The notes under the pieces were generated by a model that was not told the DNA's origin, did no database searches, and saw only the letters and a list, made by a program, of their open reading frames with translations. A program made the position numbers and the translations under genes. Below are positions 1-6,236 of a stretch of 64,000 bases of DNA, one piece after another (position 1 is the stretch's first letter; the number at the start of each line of letters is the position of its first letter). Origin of the DNA: Pseudoxanthomonas sp. J31 (GTDB lineage: Bacteria; Pseudomonadota; Gammaproteobacteria; Xanthomonadales; Xanthomonadaceae); contig NZ_AZNZ01000002.1 in NCBI RefSeq assembly GCF_000510725.1, forward strand, positions 248,001-312,000. The letters are read 5' to 3'.

Positions 1-209
1 GTGCGCTCGGCCATCCGGACGCGTTCCCGGCCGAGGACCTGGTGCTGCAGAAGGCCGCGTCCGGCGACGGCACGCGCCTGTCCACCCGCCAGCTGCGCGA
101 GCGCGCGCAGGCCTGGCGCCCCTGGCGTGCGTACGCCGTCATCCATCTTTGGCGCGAGGCCGCCTTGCCCGCGTCCCGTGCCGGCACCGAAGCGGAGGTC
201 ATCCCATGA
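1..209 (+). CDS. alkA: DNA-3-methyladenine glycosylase II (AlkA-like), C-terminal fragment
   Basis: Only the last 68 codons lie in the window, read from base 3 to the TGA at 207-209. The fragment reads ALGHPDAFPAEDLVLQKA, then STRQLRERAQAWRPWRAYA, then VIHLWREA. This matches the C-terminal end of the HhH-GPD alkylation-repair glycosylases, where the PWR-Y-A stretch followed by a tryptophan helix is typical. The family excises 3-methyladenine and related alkylated bases. The stop overlaps the ATG of ogt by ATGA, so two alkylation-repair genes are translationally coupled. The catalytic Asp and the helix-hairpin-helix lie upstream of the window, so I infer the assignment from this short C-terminal pattern and the ogt partner. 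Confidence 0.75.
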   Translation, partial: ALGHPDAFPAEDLVLQKAASGDGTRLSTRQLRERAQAWRPWRAYAVIHLWREAALPASRAGTEAEVIP

Positions 210-754
210 GCGCCATCCATTACTGCCGGTTCGACAGCCCGGTCGGCCCGCTGACCGTGGCCGCCTCCGATGCGGGACTGCACGCAATCGAGTTTCCGCA
301 GAACCGCCATCCGCAGCGCCGGCTCGGCTGGGTGCCGAAGGAGCACCCGGTGCTTGGCGAGGCCAGGCGCCAGCTGCAGGAGTACTTCGACGGCGAGCGC
401 CGCGAGTTCGACCTGCCGTTGGCGCCGCAGGGCACGCTGTTCCAGCGCCAGGTGTGGCTGGCGCTGGCCGACATCCCCTACGGCAGCACCATCAGCTATG
501 CGCAGCTGGCGATGCGCGTCGGCCGCCCCGCGGCGATGCGCGCGGTCGGCGCGGCCAACGGCCGCAACCCGCTGCCGATCGTGCTGCCCTGCCACCGCGT
601 GATTGGCGCCGACGGCTCGCTCACCGGCTTCGGCGGCGGCCTGCCGACCAAGCGCTTCCTGCTGCAGCTGGAAGGCGCGATCCCGCCGCAGGAGGCCGCG
701 CGCGATCTGTTTGGTGGGGTTCGGGATCCGGGACTGGTGATTGGTGATTGGTGA
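206..754 (+). CDS. ogt: methylated-DNA--protein-cysteine methyltransferase
   Basis: This is a 182-residue suicide methyltransferase that moves the methyl group from O6-methylguanine in DNA to its own cysteine. The active-site motif PCHR is at residues 128-131 (Cys129), followed by VIGADGSLTGFGGG. The recognition-helix region with YGSTISYAQLA precedes it near residues 92-102. The start at 206 is chosen because it overlaps the upstream stop in ATGA and gives the normal N-terminus (MSAIHYCRFDSPVGPL); an in-frame ATG at 149 would only add upstream coding sequence. The C-terminal tail after LLQLEGA is about 26 residues longer than the catalytic core needs. Its last codons and stop are formed by a dispersed GATTGGT repeat. 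Confidence 0.93.
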   Translation: MSAIHYCRFDSPVGPLTVAASDAGLHAIEFPQNRHPQRRLGWVPKEHPVLGEARRQLQEYFDGERREFDLPLAPQGTLFQRQVWLALADIPYGSTISYAQLAMRVGRPAAMRAVGAANGRNPLPIVLPCHRVIGADGSLTGFGGGLPTKRFLLQLEGAIPPQEAARDLFGGVRDPGLVIGDW

Positions 755-776
755 TTGGTGATTCGGGATTCGGGTT
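719..776. repeat. dispersed GATTGGTGATT / GATTCGGG repeat, copy 1
   Basis: The heptad GATTGGT recurs back to back here (four copies of TGGTGATT-type units) and is flanked on both sides by TTCGGGAT units. Related shorter copies occur at 15698-15725 and 47221-47244. This copy overlaps the ogt 3' end: the codons for the final VIGDW and the TGA stop are repeat sequence. Such intergenic units are common in Xanthomonadaceae genomes; their function is unknown to me. Confidence 0.7.
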
Positions 777-1052
777 GATACGGGCGTCACTGGCTACGCC
801 CGTAGTGGCGGGCGTGGCTTGCGGGCGGTTCGAGGAGCAAGCCACCGGGTGCTGGCGTTTGCCGGCCTGAGCGCTGGTGGACGGATTCGCAGCCCGGCCA
901 AGCGAAGCGCACCAGGGCTCCCGGCGTCCAACGCCAGGGCTGACGCGCGCCCGCCCCGGATGCGGCCCGGGGCCTTGTCCAGGGGTATGCGCGAGCGCCG
1001 AACGAGGCCACGGTCGGGACCGCCCCGAAGACGTGATGTGCCGCGCCGTCGT
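777..1052. other. noncoding gap between ogt and trpA
   Basis: I see no credible gene in these 276 bases. The stretch 891-919 has AGCCC and GGGCT ends around an AAGCGAAGCGCA core, reminiscent of the degenerate extragenic palindromes with GCGAAGCGCA cores in this group. No U-run terminator is evident downstream of trpA. Confidence 0.5.
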
Positions 1053-1856
1053 TCAGCCGGCGTCGATTGCGGCGCGCAGCGGGGCGAGGAAGGCGCGGGC
1101 GCGGGCGGCGGCATCGTCCGCATCGGCGGCTTCGGCCAGCACCGATACCAGCGCCGAGCCGACCACCACGCCATCGGCGCCGGCCGCCATCGCCTTGGCG
1201 CTGGCCGCGTCCTTGATGCCAAAGCCGGCCACCACCGGCACCTTCGCCGCTGCCCGCAGTTCCTCCAGGCGGCGGCTGGCGGCATCCGTGTCCAGGCGGT
1301 CGGCGCCGGTCACGCCGGCATAGCTGACGTAGTACAGGTATCCCTGCGCGCTGGCGCTGAGCATGGCCGCGCGCTCGTCCGAGGTGGTCGGCGAGGCCAG
1401 CATCACCAGGGCCAGGCCCAGTTCGTTGAACGCCGGCTGGAACTGCGGCGCTTCCTCCGGCGGCAGGTCCACCAGCAGCACGCCGTCGACGCCGGCGGCC
1501 ACCGCCTCGGCGGCGAACCGGGCCGCGCCGCGGATCTCCACCGGGTTGAGGTAGCCCATCAGCACCACCGGCGTGTCCGCGTCACGCTCGCGGAAGCGGC
1601 GCACGCAGTCGAACACGTAGGCCACGGTCGCCCCGCGCGCCAGCGCGCGCTCGGAGCTGCGCTGGATCACCGGGCCATCGGCCATCGGATCGGAGAACGG
1701 CACGCCCAGCTCGATGCAGTCGGCGCCGGCCTCGACCAGCGCGTGCATCACCGGCACGGTCGCCTCCAGCGCGGGATCGCCGGCGGTGATGAAGGGGATG
1801 AGTGCCTTGCGCCCGTCGGCGCGCAGTCGCGAGAAGGTGGTTTCGAAGCGGCTCAT
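1053..1856 (-). CDS. trpA: tryptophan synthase alpha subunit
   Basis: This 267-residue TIM barrel cleaves indole-3-glycerol phosphate to indole and glyceraldehyde 3-phosphate and passes indole to TrpB. Both catalytic acids are present at the canonical numbers: Glu49 in CIELGVPFSD and Asp60 in DPMADGP. The phosphate-binding GFGIKD and GADGVVVGSA loops follow near the C-terminus. I chose the start at 1856 (MSRFETTFSRL), the family N-terminus; an in-frame ATG 87 bases upstream would add an Arg/His-rich, non-conserved leader. The gene lies 83 bases downstream of trpB on the same strand, as expected for a trpBA operon. Confidence 0.96.
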   Translation of the reverse strand: MSRFETTFSRLRADGRKALIPFITAGDPALEATVPVMHALVEAGADCIELGVPFSDPMADGPVIQRSSERALARGATVAYVFDCVRRFRERDADTPVVLMGYLNPVEIRGAARFAAEAVAAGVDGVLLVDLPPEEAPQFQPAFNELGLALVMLASPTTSDERAAMLSASAQGYLYYVSYAGVTGADRLDTDAASRRLEELRAAAKVPVVAGFGIKDAASAKAMAAGADGVVVGSALVSVLAEAADADDAAARARAFLAPLRAAIDAG

Positions 1857-1939
1857 GGATCGCCCGTGGGTTGCGTCGCGCCGGTGGCGCGTTTGCGCGG
1901 TGTGGATGCGGTTCGGCGCCAGCACGGCCGGCGCCGGGT

Positions 1940-3154
1940 TCACAGCTGGATGCCCTCGCGCGCGGCGATGGTGTGCACGTCCTTGTCACCGCGGCCGGAG
2001 AGGTTGCACAGGACCAGTGCGTCCTTCGGCAGCTCGCGCGCCAGCTTGATCGCCTGCGCGACCGCATGGCTGGATTCCAGCGCCGGCAGGATGCCCTCGG
2101 TGCGGGTCAGCTTGTGGAAGGCTTCCAGCGCCTCCTCGTCGGTCACGCCCACGTACTCGGCGCGGCCGCTGTCCTGCAGGAAGGCGTGCTCCGGGCCCAC
2201 GCCCGGGTAGTCCAGGCCGGCGGAGATCGAGTGGGTCTCGATGATCTGGCCGTCGTCGTCGCACAGCACGTAGGTGCGGTTGCCATGCAGCACGCCGACC
2301 CGGCCGGCCGACAGCGAGGCCGCGTGGCGCCCGGTGTGCACGCCGTCGCCCGCGGCCTCGGCGCCGACGATGCGCACCTGGCGGTCGTTGAGGAAGGCAT
2401 GGAACAGGCCCATGGCGTTGCTGCCACCGCCGACGCAGGCGGTGATCACGTCCGGCAGGCGGCCGAAGTCGGCCAGCATCTGCGCCCGCGCCTCGCGCCC
2501 GACCACGGCATTGAAGTCGCGCACCATGCGCGGGTACGGATCCGGACCGGCGACGGTGCCGATGATGTAGAAGGTGTCCTGGACGTTGGTGACCCAGTCG
2601 CGCATGGCCTCGTTGAGCGCGTCCTTGAGCGTGGCCGAGCCGGAGGTCACCGGGACCACGGTCGCGCCCAGCAGCTTCATGCGGTAGACGTTGATCTTCT
2701 GCCGCTCGATGTCGGTGGCGCCCATGTACACCACGCACTCCAGGCCCAGGCGCGTGGCCACGGTGGCGCTGGCCACGCCATGCTGGCCGGCGCCGGTCTC
2801 GGCGATGATCCGCTTCTTGCCCATGCGCGCGGCCAGCAGCGCCTGGCCGATGGTGTTGTTGATCTTGTGCGCGCCGGTGTGGTTCAGGTCCTCGCGCTTG
2901 AGCAGGATCTGCGCGCCGCCCACTTCCCGGCTCAGGCGCTCGGCGTGGTAGATCGGGCTAGGCCGGCCGACGTAGTGCTTCAGGTCTTTCTCGAAGGCGG
3001 CCTGGAAGGCCGGGTCGGCCCTGGCCTCGTCATAGGCGGCGGCCAGTTCCTGCAGCGGGCCGATCAGGGTTTCGGCGACGAAGCGGCCACCGTGCTGGCC
3101 GAAGTGGCCACTGGCGTCGGGATAGGCGTGGAAGTCCTGGATGGGGGCGCTCAT
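1940..3154 (-). CDS. trpB: tryptophan synthase beta subunit
   Basis: The 404-residue PLP enzyme condenses indole with serine to give tryptophan in the alpha2-beta2 complex. The PLP lysine is Lys97 in [10 protein letters not shown], the catalytic Glu is in AETGAGQHG near residue 118, and the glycine-rich phosphate loop is [10 protein letters not shown]. Length and N-terminus ([19 protein letters not shown]) are normal for the family. It is the first gene of trpBA and is divergent from the LysR-type regulator gene, with 93 bases between them. That is the classic trpI-trpBA arrangement, in which indoleglycerol phosphate acts as inducer in pseudomonads. Confidence 0.97.
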   Translation of the reverse strand: MSAPIQDFHAYPDASGHFGQHGGRFVAETLIGPLQELAAAYDEARADPAFQAAFEKDLKHYVGRPSPIYHAERLSREVGGAQILLKREDLNHTGAHKINNTIGQALLAARMGKKRIIAETGAGQHGVASATVATRLGLECVVYMGATDIERQKINVYRMKLLGATVVPVTSGSATLKDALNEAMRDWVTNVQDTFYIIGTVAGPDPYPRMVRDFNAVVGREARAQMLADFGRLPDVITACVGGGSNAMGLFHAFLNDRQVRIVGAEAAGDGVHTGRHAASLSAGRVGVLHGNRTYVLCDDDGQIIETHSISAGLDYPGVGPEHAFLQDSGRAEYVGVTDEEALEAFHKLTRTEGILPALESSHAVAQAIKLARELPKDALVLCNLSGRGDKDVHTIAAREGIQL

Positions 3155-3169
3155 CGGCTTGACGGTATG

Positions 3170-3187
3170 TAAGGTGGGTTGACCTTA
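3170..3187. promoter_or_regulatory. candidate operator dyad between trpB and trpI-like gene
   Basis: A perfect 6+6 inverted repeat (TAAGGT, 6-base spacer, ACCTTA) lies 16 bases upstream of the trpB start and 60 bases upstream of the regulator start. LysR-type proteins bind interrupted dyads in such divergent gaps, so this is the best operator candidate here. The half-site is short and no binding data support it. Confidence 0.4.
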
Positions 3188-3247
3188 ACGCACGACATGC
3201 CGCCCATAAAGCGATAAAGTCTGGCGCGACACGTCAGGAAAACTCAC

Positions 3248-4135
3248 ATGTCACGCGACCTGCCCCCGCTCAATGCCCTGCGCGCCTTCGAGGCCGCCGC
3301 CCGCCTGGGCAGCATGGCCGCGGCGGCCGAGGAGCTGCACGTGACCCACGGCGCGGTCAGCCGCCAGGTCAAGCTGCTGGAGGACGCGCTGGGCACCCCG
3401 CTGTTCACCCGGCACGGCCGCGGGCTGGCGCTGACCGCCACTGGTCGCCGCCTGGGCGAGGCCGCGGCCGCCGCGTTCGAGCCGCTGCGCCGGAGCTGGG
3501 CGGAGTTGCGCTCGCCGGCGGCGGCCCCCGCCCTGGTGCTGGGCTGCCCGGGCAGCCTGCTGGCACGCTGGATGATCCCGCGGATGGAGCAGCTGGCGAC
3601 CGAGCTGCCGGACCTGCGCCTGCACCTGGCGGCCAGCGAGGCGACGCCCGATGCGGCGCTCACCGGGATGGACGCCGCGCTCCTGATCGGCACCCCGCCC
3701 TGGCCGCCCGGCTGGGACGTGCACCGGCTGGCGCCGGAACGCATCGGGCCGGTGCTGAGCCCGCGACATCCGGCGCATGCCCGGCTGCAGGGTGCTCCCG
3801 CCACCGCGCTGCTGCAGGAGGCGCTGCTGCACACCGCCTCGCGGCCCTCGGCGTGGCCGGAATGGGCCCGCCGCAACGGCCTGGATCCGGAAGCCCTGCG
3901 CCTGGGCACCGGCTTCGACCATCTCTACTACCTGCTGGAAGCCGCCGCTGCCGGCCTGGGCGTGGCCATCGCCCCGCAGGAACTGGTCGCCGACGACCTG
4001 CGCGCCGGCCGCCTGGTCGCACCCTGGGGCTTTACCGAAACCGACGGCTACTGGGCGCTATGCACGCTGCGCGGTGGAGGCGATGCGCGGATCGCGCCGT
4101 TCACCACATGGCTGCGGAAGCAACTGGACCACTGA
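3248..4135 (+). CDS. LysR-family transcriptional regulator, TrpI-like
   Basis: The 295-residue protein has the LysR winged helix-turn-helix at residues 8-65 ([23 protein letters not shown], then [21 protein letters not shown]). A LysR substrate-binding domain of the GcvA/TrpI subgroup follows; [17 protein letters not shown] is typical. Divergent placement next to trpBA points to control of tryptophan synthase, as for Pseudomonas TrpI. It starts at the ATG following CAGGAAAACTCAC. The LysR assignment is firm; the TrpI role is inferred from context. Confidence 0.85.
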   Translation: MSRDLPPLNALRAFEAAARLGSMAAAAEELHVTHGAVSRQVKLLEDALGTPLFTRHGRGLALTATGRRLGEAAAAAFEPLRRSWAELRSPAAAPALVLGCPGSLLARWMIPRMEQLATELPDLRLHLAASEATPDAALTGMDAALLIGTPPWPPGWDVHRLAPERIGPVLSPRHPAHARLQGAPATALLQEALLHTASRPSAWPEWARRNGLDPEALRLGTGFDHLYYLLEAAAAGLGVAIAPQELVADDLRAGRLVAPWGFTETDGYWALCTLRGGGDARIAPFTTWLRKQLDH

Positions 4136-4165
4136 GTCCGGCACGCCGGGCTGGCGCAGGAACCA

Positions 4166-4618
4166 CTACAACACCAGAAGCGTTGCCACCACGGAATTGT
4201 GGATGGCATGCGTGATGGAGGCAGCAAGCACCGCCCAGCCCGCACCGAACTTCAGGTACCTGACATATACGAAGGAAAACACCGCGAAGTTGGCCAGGTT
4301 CGCGATGCCGCTGATCCAGTCGGCGAGCCCGTGCACCAGACCCCAGACCACGCTCGACATCAGGATTGCCAGCGCGCTGCTGCGTGTCCTTGGCAGGAAT
4401 ATCCAGGAAAGCAACGCCCCCATCACCAGGGTTTCCAGCAGCGGGCTGACCAGCACCCACCCGAACACCCGCCACCCCTCGGGAGACTGAAGTTCGCCGA
4501 CAGAACCGGTGCTGCCTGTCGCGCCAAAGGCAAAAGCCAAGCTGGCGCCACCGGCGAGGCTGACCGCGCTCGCGCATGCACTTTCCGCAACCAGTTTGGG
4601 GATAGGCGGTCGAGTCAT
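4166..4618 (-). CDS. CPBP/Abi-like membrane protein, possible peptide immunity protein
   Basis: This 150-residue hydrophobic protein has about four membrane segments. Three stretches line up with the CPBP (CAAX protease and bacteriocin-processing) family: SPLLETLVMGALL near residue 58 (family motif EExxxR, here with a single Glu and no Arg), SSVVWGLVHG (family FxxxH, here W-x3-H), and SITHAIHNS (family HxxxN/B, intact). It is shorter than typical CPBP proteases and motif 1 is degenerate, so it may not be proteolytic. It is on the same strand as the peptide and exporter genes, 421 bases after the last peptide gene. Some CPBP proteins confer bacteriocin self-immunity, which makes that role plausible here. 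It is convergent with the trpI-like gene. Confidence 0.62.
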   Translation of the reverse strand: MTRPPIPKLVAESACASAVSLAGGASLAFAFGATGSTGSVGELQSPEGWRVFGWVLVSPLLETLVMGALLSWIFLPRTRSSALAILMSSVVWGLVHGLADWISGIANLANFAVFSFVYVRYLKFGAGWAVLAASITHAIHNSVVATLLVL

Positions 4619-4750
4619 GCTGCCCCCATGCCTCCGTCCATTGGAGCCGGGGCAGGCACCGCCCGCCCCGGCCCTTCAATCAAGCGCCGTACACGTTGAT
4701 GAAGGTGGCGGGCTTTCTTGCCTCCTTGCATGACGCATCCGGCGTCGCGG

Positions 4751-4770
4751 ATCAAGGATCCATCCTTGAT
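4751..4770. repeat. near-perfect 20-base palindrome
   Basis: The arms ATCAAGGAT and ATCCTTGAT are perfect 9-base inverted repeats separated by CC. They lie 133 bases upstream of the CPBP gene start, so they could be an operator for it. No T-run follows on either strand, which argues against a terminator. Confidence 0.45.
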
Positions 4771-4995
4771 TCCTGGGTACGGTCCTCGCGGAATACTATG
4801 GCGCTGCCCGGCAAGATCAATCGGATTTACCTGCACCGATGCGCAGGAACAAACCGGCGCTTTGGGTCGGATCCCCCCGCATGAAGCCAGGGTTCCAGGT
4901 ACTACCGGGCCGCGTCCCCGGCTGCATGCCGGGTTCACCCGACTGCCAGCGGCGCTGCTTCAGCCGGAAAGCCCCACTCATCCCGCAAGCCGCCC

Positions 4996-5021
4996 GCGGG
5001 GAGGGCCTCGGCCATCCCCGC
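4996..5021 (-). terminator. hairpin 18 bases after the last peptide gene
   Basis: The arms GCGGGGA and TCCCCGC, with inner GGCC/GGCC pairing, form a compact stem downstream of the stop at 5040. There is no U-run, so it may be a Rho-assisted or RNA-stabilising 3' end rather than a classical terminator. Confidence 0.35.
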
Positions 5022-5039
5022 CTACGGACCGCAGCAGCC

Positions 5040-5204
5040 TCAGGCCGCCGCCGAACGCTCCCGCGGCTCGGGCGTGGGACTGGGGGCCAGCCAGTCCAGC
5101 CAGGCTTCGGTGGCATCGTCGCGCCCCGGCGGCTTGTAGCCGGGCGCCACTACGACCAGGCCGCCGACTACATGGCGGAGTTCCTCTTGGGTCATGTCGC
5201 GCAT
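5040..5204 (-). CDS. double-glycine-leader peptide precursor 1
   Basis: The 54-residue precursor has leader MRDMTQEELRHVVGG (15 residues) and a predicted 39-residue mature peptide starting LVVVAPGYKPPG. The core contains a tryptophan pair (EAWLDWL) and a Pro-rich C-terminal tail, and has no cysteine. The leader has Glu at -8 and hydrophobics at -12, -7 and -4 from the GG, the canonical C39-peptidase recognition pattern, with the same length as the colicin V leader. A strong ribosome site (GGAGG, 6 bases before ATG) fixes the start. It is the fifth and last peptide gene downstream of the exporter; the 112-base gap before it carries a 12-base-pair hairpin. Target and activity are unknown. Confidence 0.85.
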   Translation of the reverse strand: MRDMTQEELRHVVGGLVVVAPGYKPPGRDDATEAWLDWLAPSPTPEPRERSAAA

Positions 5205-5270
5205 CTCGTCCTCCGTTGATCGAGGCCGCCCCGGGCGGGACGGCCACATGCAGCCACGGATGCAGCGGTC

Positions 5271-5300
5271 GCGCGGACCGGCAGTCGGGCCGGTCCGCGC
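5271..5300 (-). terminator. 12-bp hairpin between peptide genes 2 and 1
   Basis: The arms GCGCGGACCGGC and GCCGGTCCGCGC are perfect, with a 6-base loop, beginning 16 bases after the stop of peptide gene 2. There is no U-run. It probably sets a transcript end or protects an upstream RNA fragment, which would give unequal peptide dosage. Confidence 0.45.
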
Positions 5301-5316
5301 ACCCGCCGGCAGCCGG

Positions 5317-5475
5317 TCAGGGGGCGACCGGCTTCACCTGCTGGTACTGCTCCAGCAGCCATTCCAGCTCGCGCTGGGCGCGATCCAGGTAGCCCGCCAG
5401 CGGATCCGGCGGCGGCACCCGGACCAGCTCGCCACCGCCGACATGCGGGAATTCCCCGCGGTACAGGTCACGCAT
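5317..5475 (-). CDS. double-glycine-leader peptide precursor 2
   Basis: This 52-residue open frame starts MRDLYRGEFPHVGGG and continues ELVRVPPPDPLAGYL, then an amphipathic Trp/Leu stretch ELEWLLEQYQQ, ending VKPVAP. The leader keeps Arg2, Leu4, Glu8, Phe9, Val12 and Gly14-Gly15, the same register as its four neighbours, with an extra Gly at 13. The predicted core after GG is 37 residues, Pro-rich then helical, without Cys. A GGAGA ribosome site precedes the ATG at 5475. The gene is easily missed because of its length. Role: secreted peptide of unknown activity, exported by the adjacent ABC system (inferred). Confidence 0.82.
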   Translation of the reverse strand: MRDLYRGEFPHVGGGELVRVPPPDPLAGYLDRAQRELEWLLEQYQQVKPVAP

Positions 5476-5515
5476 TCCTCGTCTCCCGTTCGATTGCCAA
5501 AGTGATCCGCGCCGG

Positions 5516-5674
5516 TCAGCGATGCTGCCGGTAGCGGCGCTCCTGTTCCCTGAGCAGGTTGAGCAGCAGTTGCCACCCCGTATCGGACACGCCCGTCCAC
5601 GGCTGCGGCGGGGGCGCTTCCTCGCCCGCCCCGCCCGCCACCTTTCCGATCTCTGCCTGTTCCATCACGCGCAT
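5516..5674 (-). CDS. double-glycine-leader peptide precursor 3
   Basis: This 52-residue precursor has leader MRVMEQAEIGKVAGG and core AGEEAPPPQPWTG followed by GWQLLLNLLREQERRYRQHR. The core is the most basic of the five, with a C-terminal Arg-rich amphipathic helix after a PPPQPW segment. The start at 5674 is supported by GAGGAGA upstream and by leader alignment with the other four; an in-frame ATG 81 bases upstream would bury the leader. It is 40 bases upstream of peptide gene 2. The C39 domain of the exporter would cleave after Gly15. Confidence 0.85.
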   Translation of the reverse strand: MRVMEQAEIGKVAGGAGEEAPPPQPWTGVSDTGWQLLLNLLREQERRYRQHR

Positions 5675-5715
5675 TGGCGATCTCCTCGAAGTCCTAGTGC
5701 ACCAGGGATGGCCGT

Positions 5716-5746
5716 GCCGGCATCCGCGTCGCGCGGGCATGCCGGC
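5716..5746 (-). terminator. hairpin between peptide genes 4 and 3
   Basis: The outer arms GCCGGCAT and ATGCCGGC enclose CCGCG/CGCGG with a 3-base loop and a 2-base bulge, giving 13 paired positions. It begins 22 bases after the stop of peptide gene 4. No U-run follows. Confidence 0.4.
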
Positions 5747-5768
5747 CGCAGCCAACCAACGAACGGCT

Positions 5769-5918
5769 TCACGGCTTCAACCGTGCCTCTATCCGTTCGC
5801 GCCGGATGTCGCCCCACTCGGGAATTTCCGGACGGGGGTAATCAGGCGGCTCGGGAGGCCAGGGCCAGGTCTGTCCACCCACCACCTGCCCGACCTCTCC
5901 GCTTTCGATCTCGCGCAT
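5769..5918 (-). CDS. double-glycine-leader peptide precursor 4
   Basis: This 49-residue precursor has leader MREIESGEVGQVVGG and a 34-residue core that opens QTWPWPPEPPDYPRP and ends with a charged helix (GDIRRERIEARLKP). The core has three tryptophans and nine prolines, a composition closer to Pro/Trp-rich antimicrobial peptides than to Gly-rich class II microcins. The ribosome site AGAGGAG precedes the ATG at 5918. Flanking gaps are 71 and 94 bases. Leader and position define it as a substrate of the neighbouring peptidase-containing exporter (inferred). Confidence 0.85.
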   Translation of the reverse strand: MREIESGEVGQVVGGQTWPWPPEPPDYPRPEIPEWGDIRRERIEARLKP

Positions 5919-5989
5919 TCCTGTGCTCCTCTGGGTTGACGGTTGCACCACACATCCGGCGGGCCGCAGCTCTCGCGCCGCGCCCCGCC

Positions 5990-6154
5990 TCAGGGCCTGG
6001 GCTGGTTGCGCCGCGCCTGCTCTTCGAAGAAGTCGAGCCATTGCTGCCACTCGGCCTCGGAGATGCCGCCCGGCAGCGGCAGGTGCGGGGACTCGTCCGG
6101 TTCGCCGACCCCGCCCGCGATCCGGGCCATTTCCATCTGCGCCAGCTTCCGCAT
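5990..6154 (-). CDS. double-glycine-leader peptide precursor 5 (first in operon)
   Basis: This 54-residue precursor has leader MRKLAQMEMARIAGG and a 39-residue core starting VGEPDESPHLPLPGG, followed by EAEWQQWLDFFEEQARR and a final NQPRP. It is acidic in the middle and has two Trp. The start at 6154 follows a strong AGGAGGA site; an in-frame ATG 42 bases upstream lacks leader alignment. It is the peptide gene nearest the exporter (82-base gap with two small hairpins). As in the other four, the core is Pro-rich first and a Trp-centred amphipathic helix second. Confidence 0.86.
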   Translation of the reverse strand: MRKLAQMEMARIAGGVGEPDESPHLPLPGGISEAEWQQWLDFFEEQARRNQPRP

Positions 6155-6209
6155 GTGTTCCTCCTGGAACGCGTACCTGTCCGGTGTGTTCCGCACACCA
6201 CGGTATGCC

Positions 6210-6232
6210 GCCCGGGCCGCACCGGCCCGGGC
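6210..6232 (-). promoter_or_regulatory. intercistronic hairpin between exporter and peptide genes
   Basis: The arms GCCCGGGCC and GGCCCGGGC form a perfect 9-base stem with a 5-base loop, 4 bases after the exporter stop codon. A second stem, GGTGTG/CACACC, lies at 6183-6199, closer to peptide gene 5. Neither has a U-run. They may attenuate or process the message so that peptide RNA outlasts exporter RNA (inference). Confidence 0.4.
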
Positions 6233-6236
6233 ACTC

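Larger units (their letters stand above)
4619..5039. other. 421-base gap between peptide cluster and CPBP gene
   Basis: No gene with a convincing start and composition is visible on either strand. It contains a 9+9 inverted repeat at 4751-4770 and, next to the last peptide gene, a hairpin at 4996-5021. A minus-strand open frame across the middle has no ribosome site or recognisable motif. Confidence 0.5.

Noticed and set aside
719-776. Tandem GATTGGT units considered as a CRISPR array
   Set aside because: Units are 7-8 bases, contiguous, with no spacers and no cas genes.
801-860. GGTTCGAGG considered as a tRNA T-arm
   Set aside because: No acceptor stem, D-arm or anticodon arm can be placed around it.
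787-1011. Minus-strand open frame between ogt and trpA
   Set aside because: Arg/Ala/Pro-rich with no motif and lying on an extragenic palindrome; likely chance.
4615-4938. Minus-strand open frame of 107 codons between the peptide cluster and the CPBP gene
   Set aside because: No ribosome site, no leader or hydrophobic pattern, and it overlaps the CPBP start region; not supportable as a gene.
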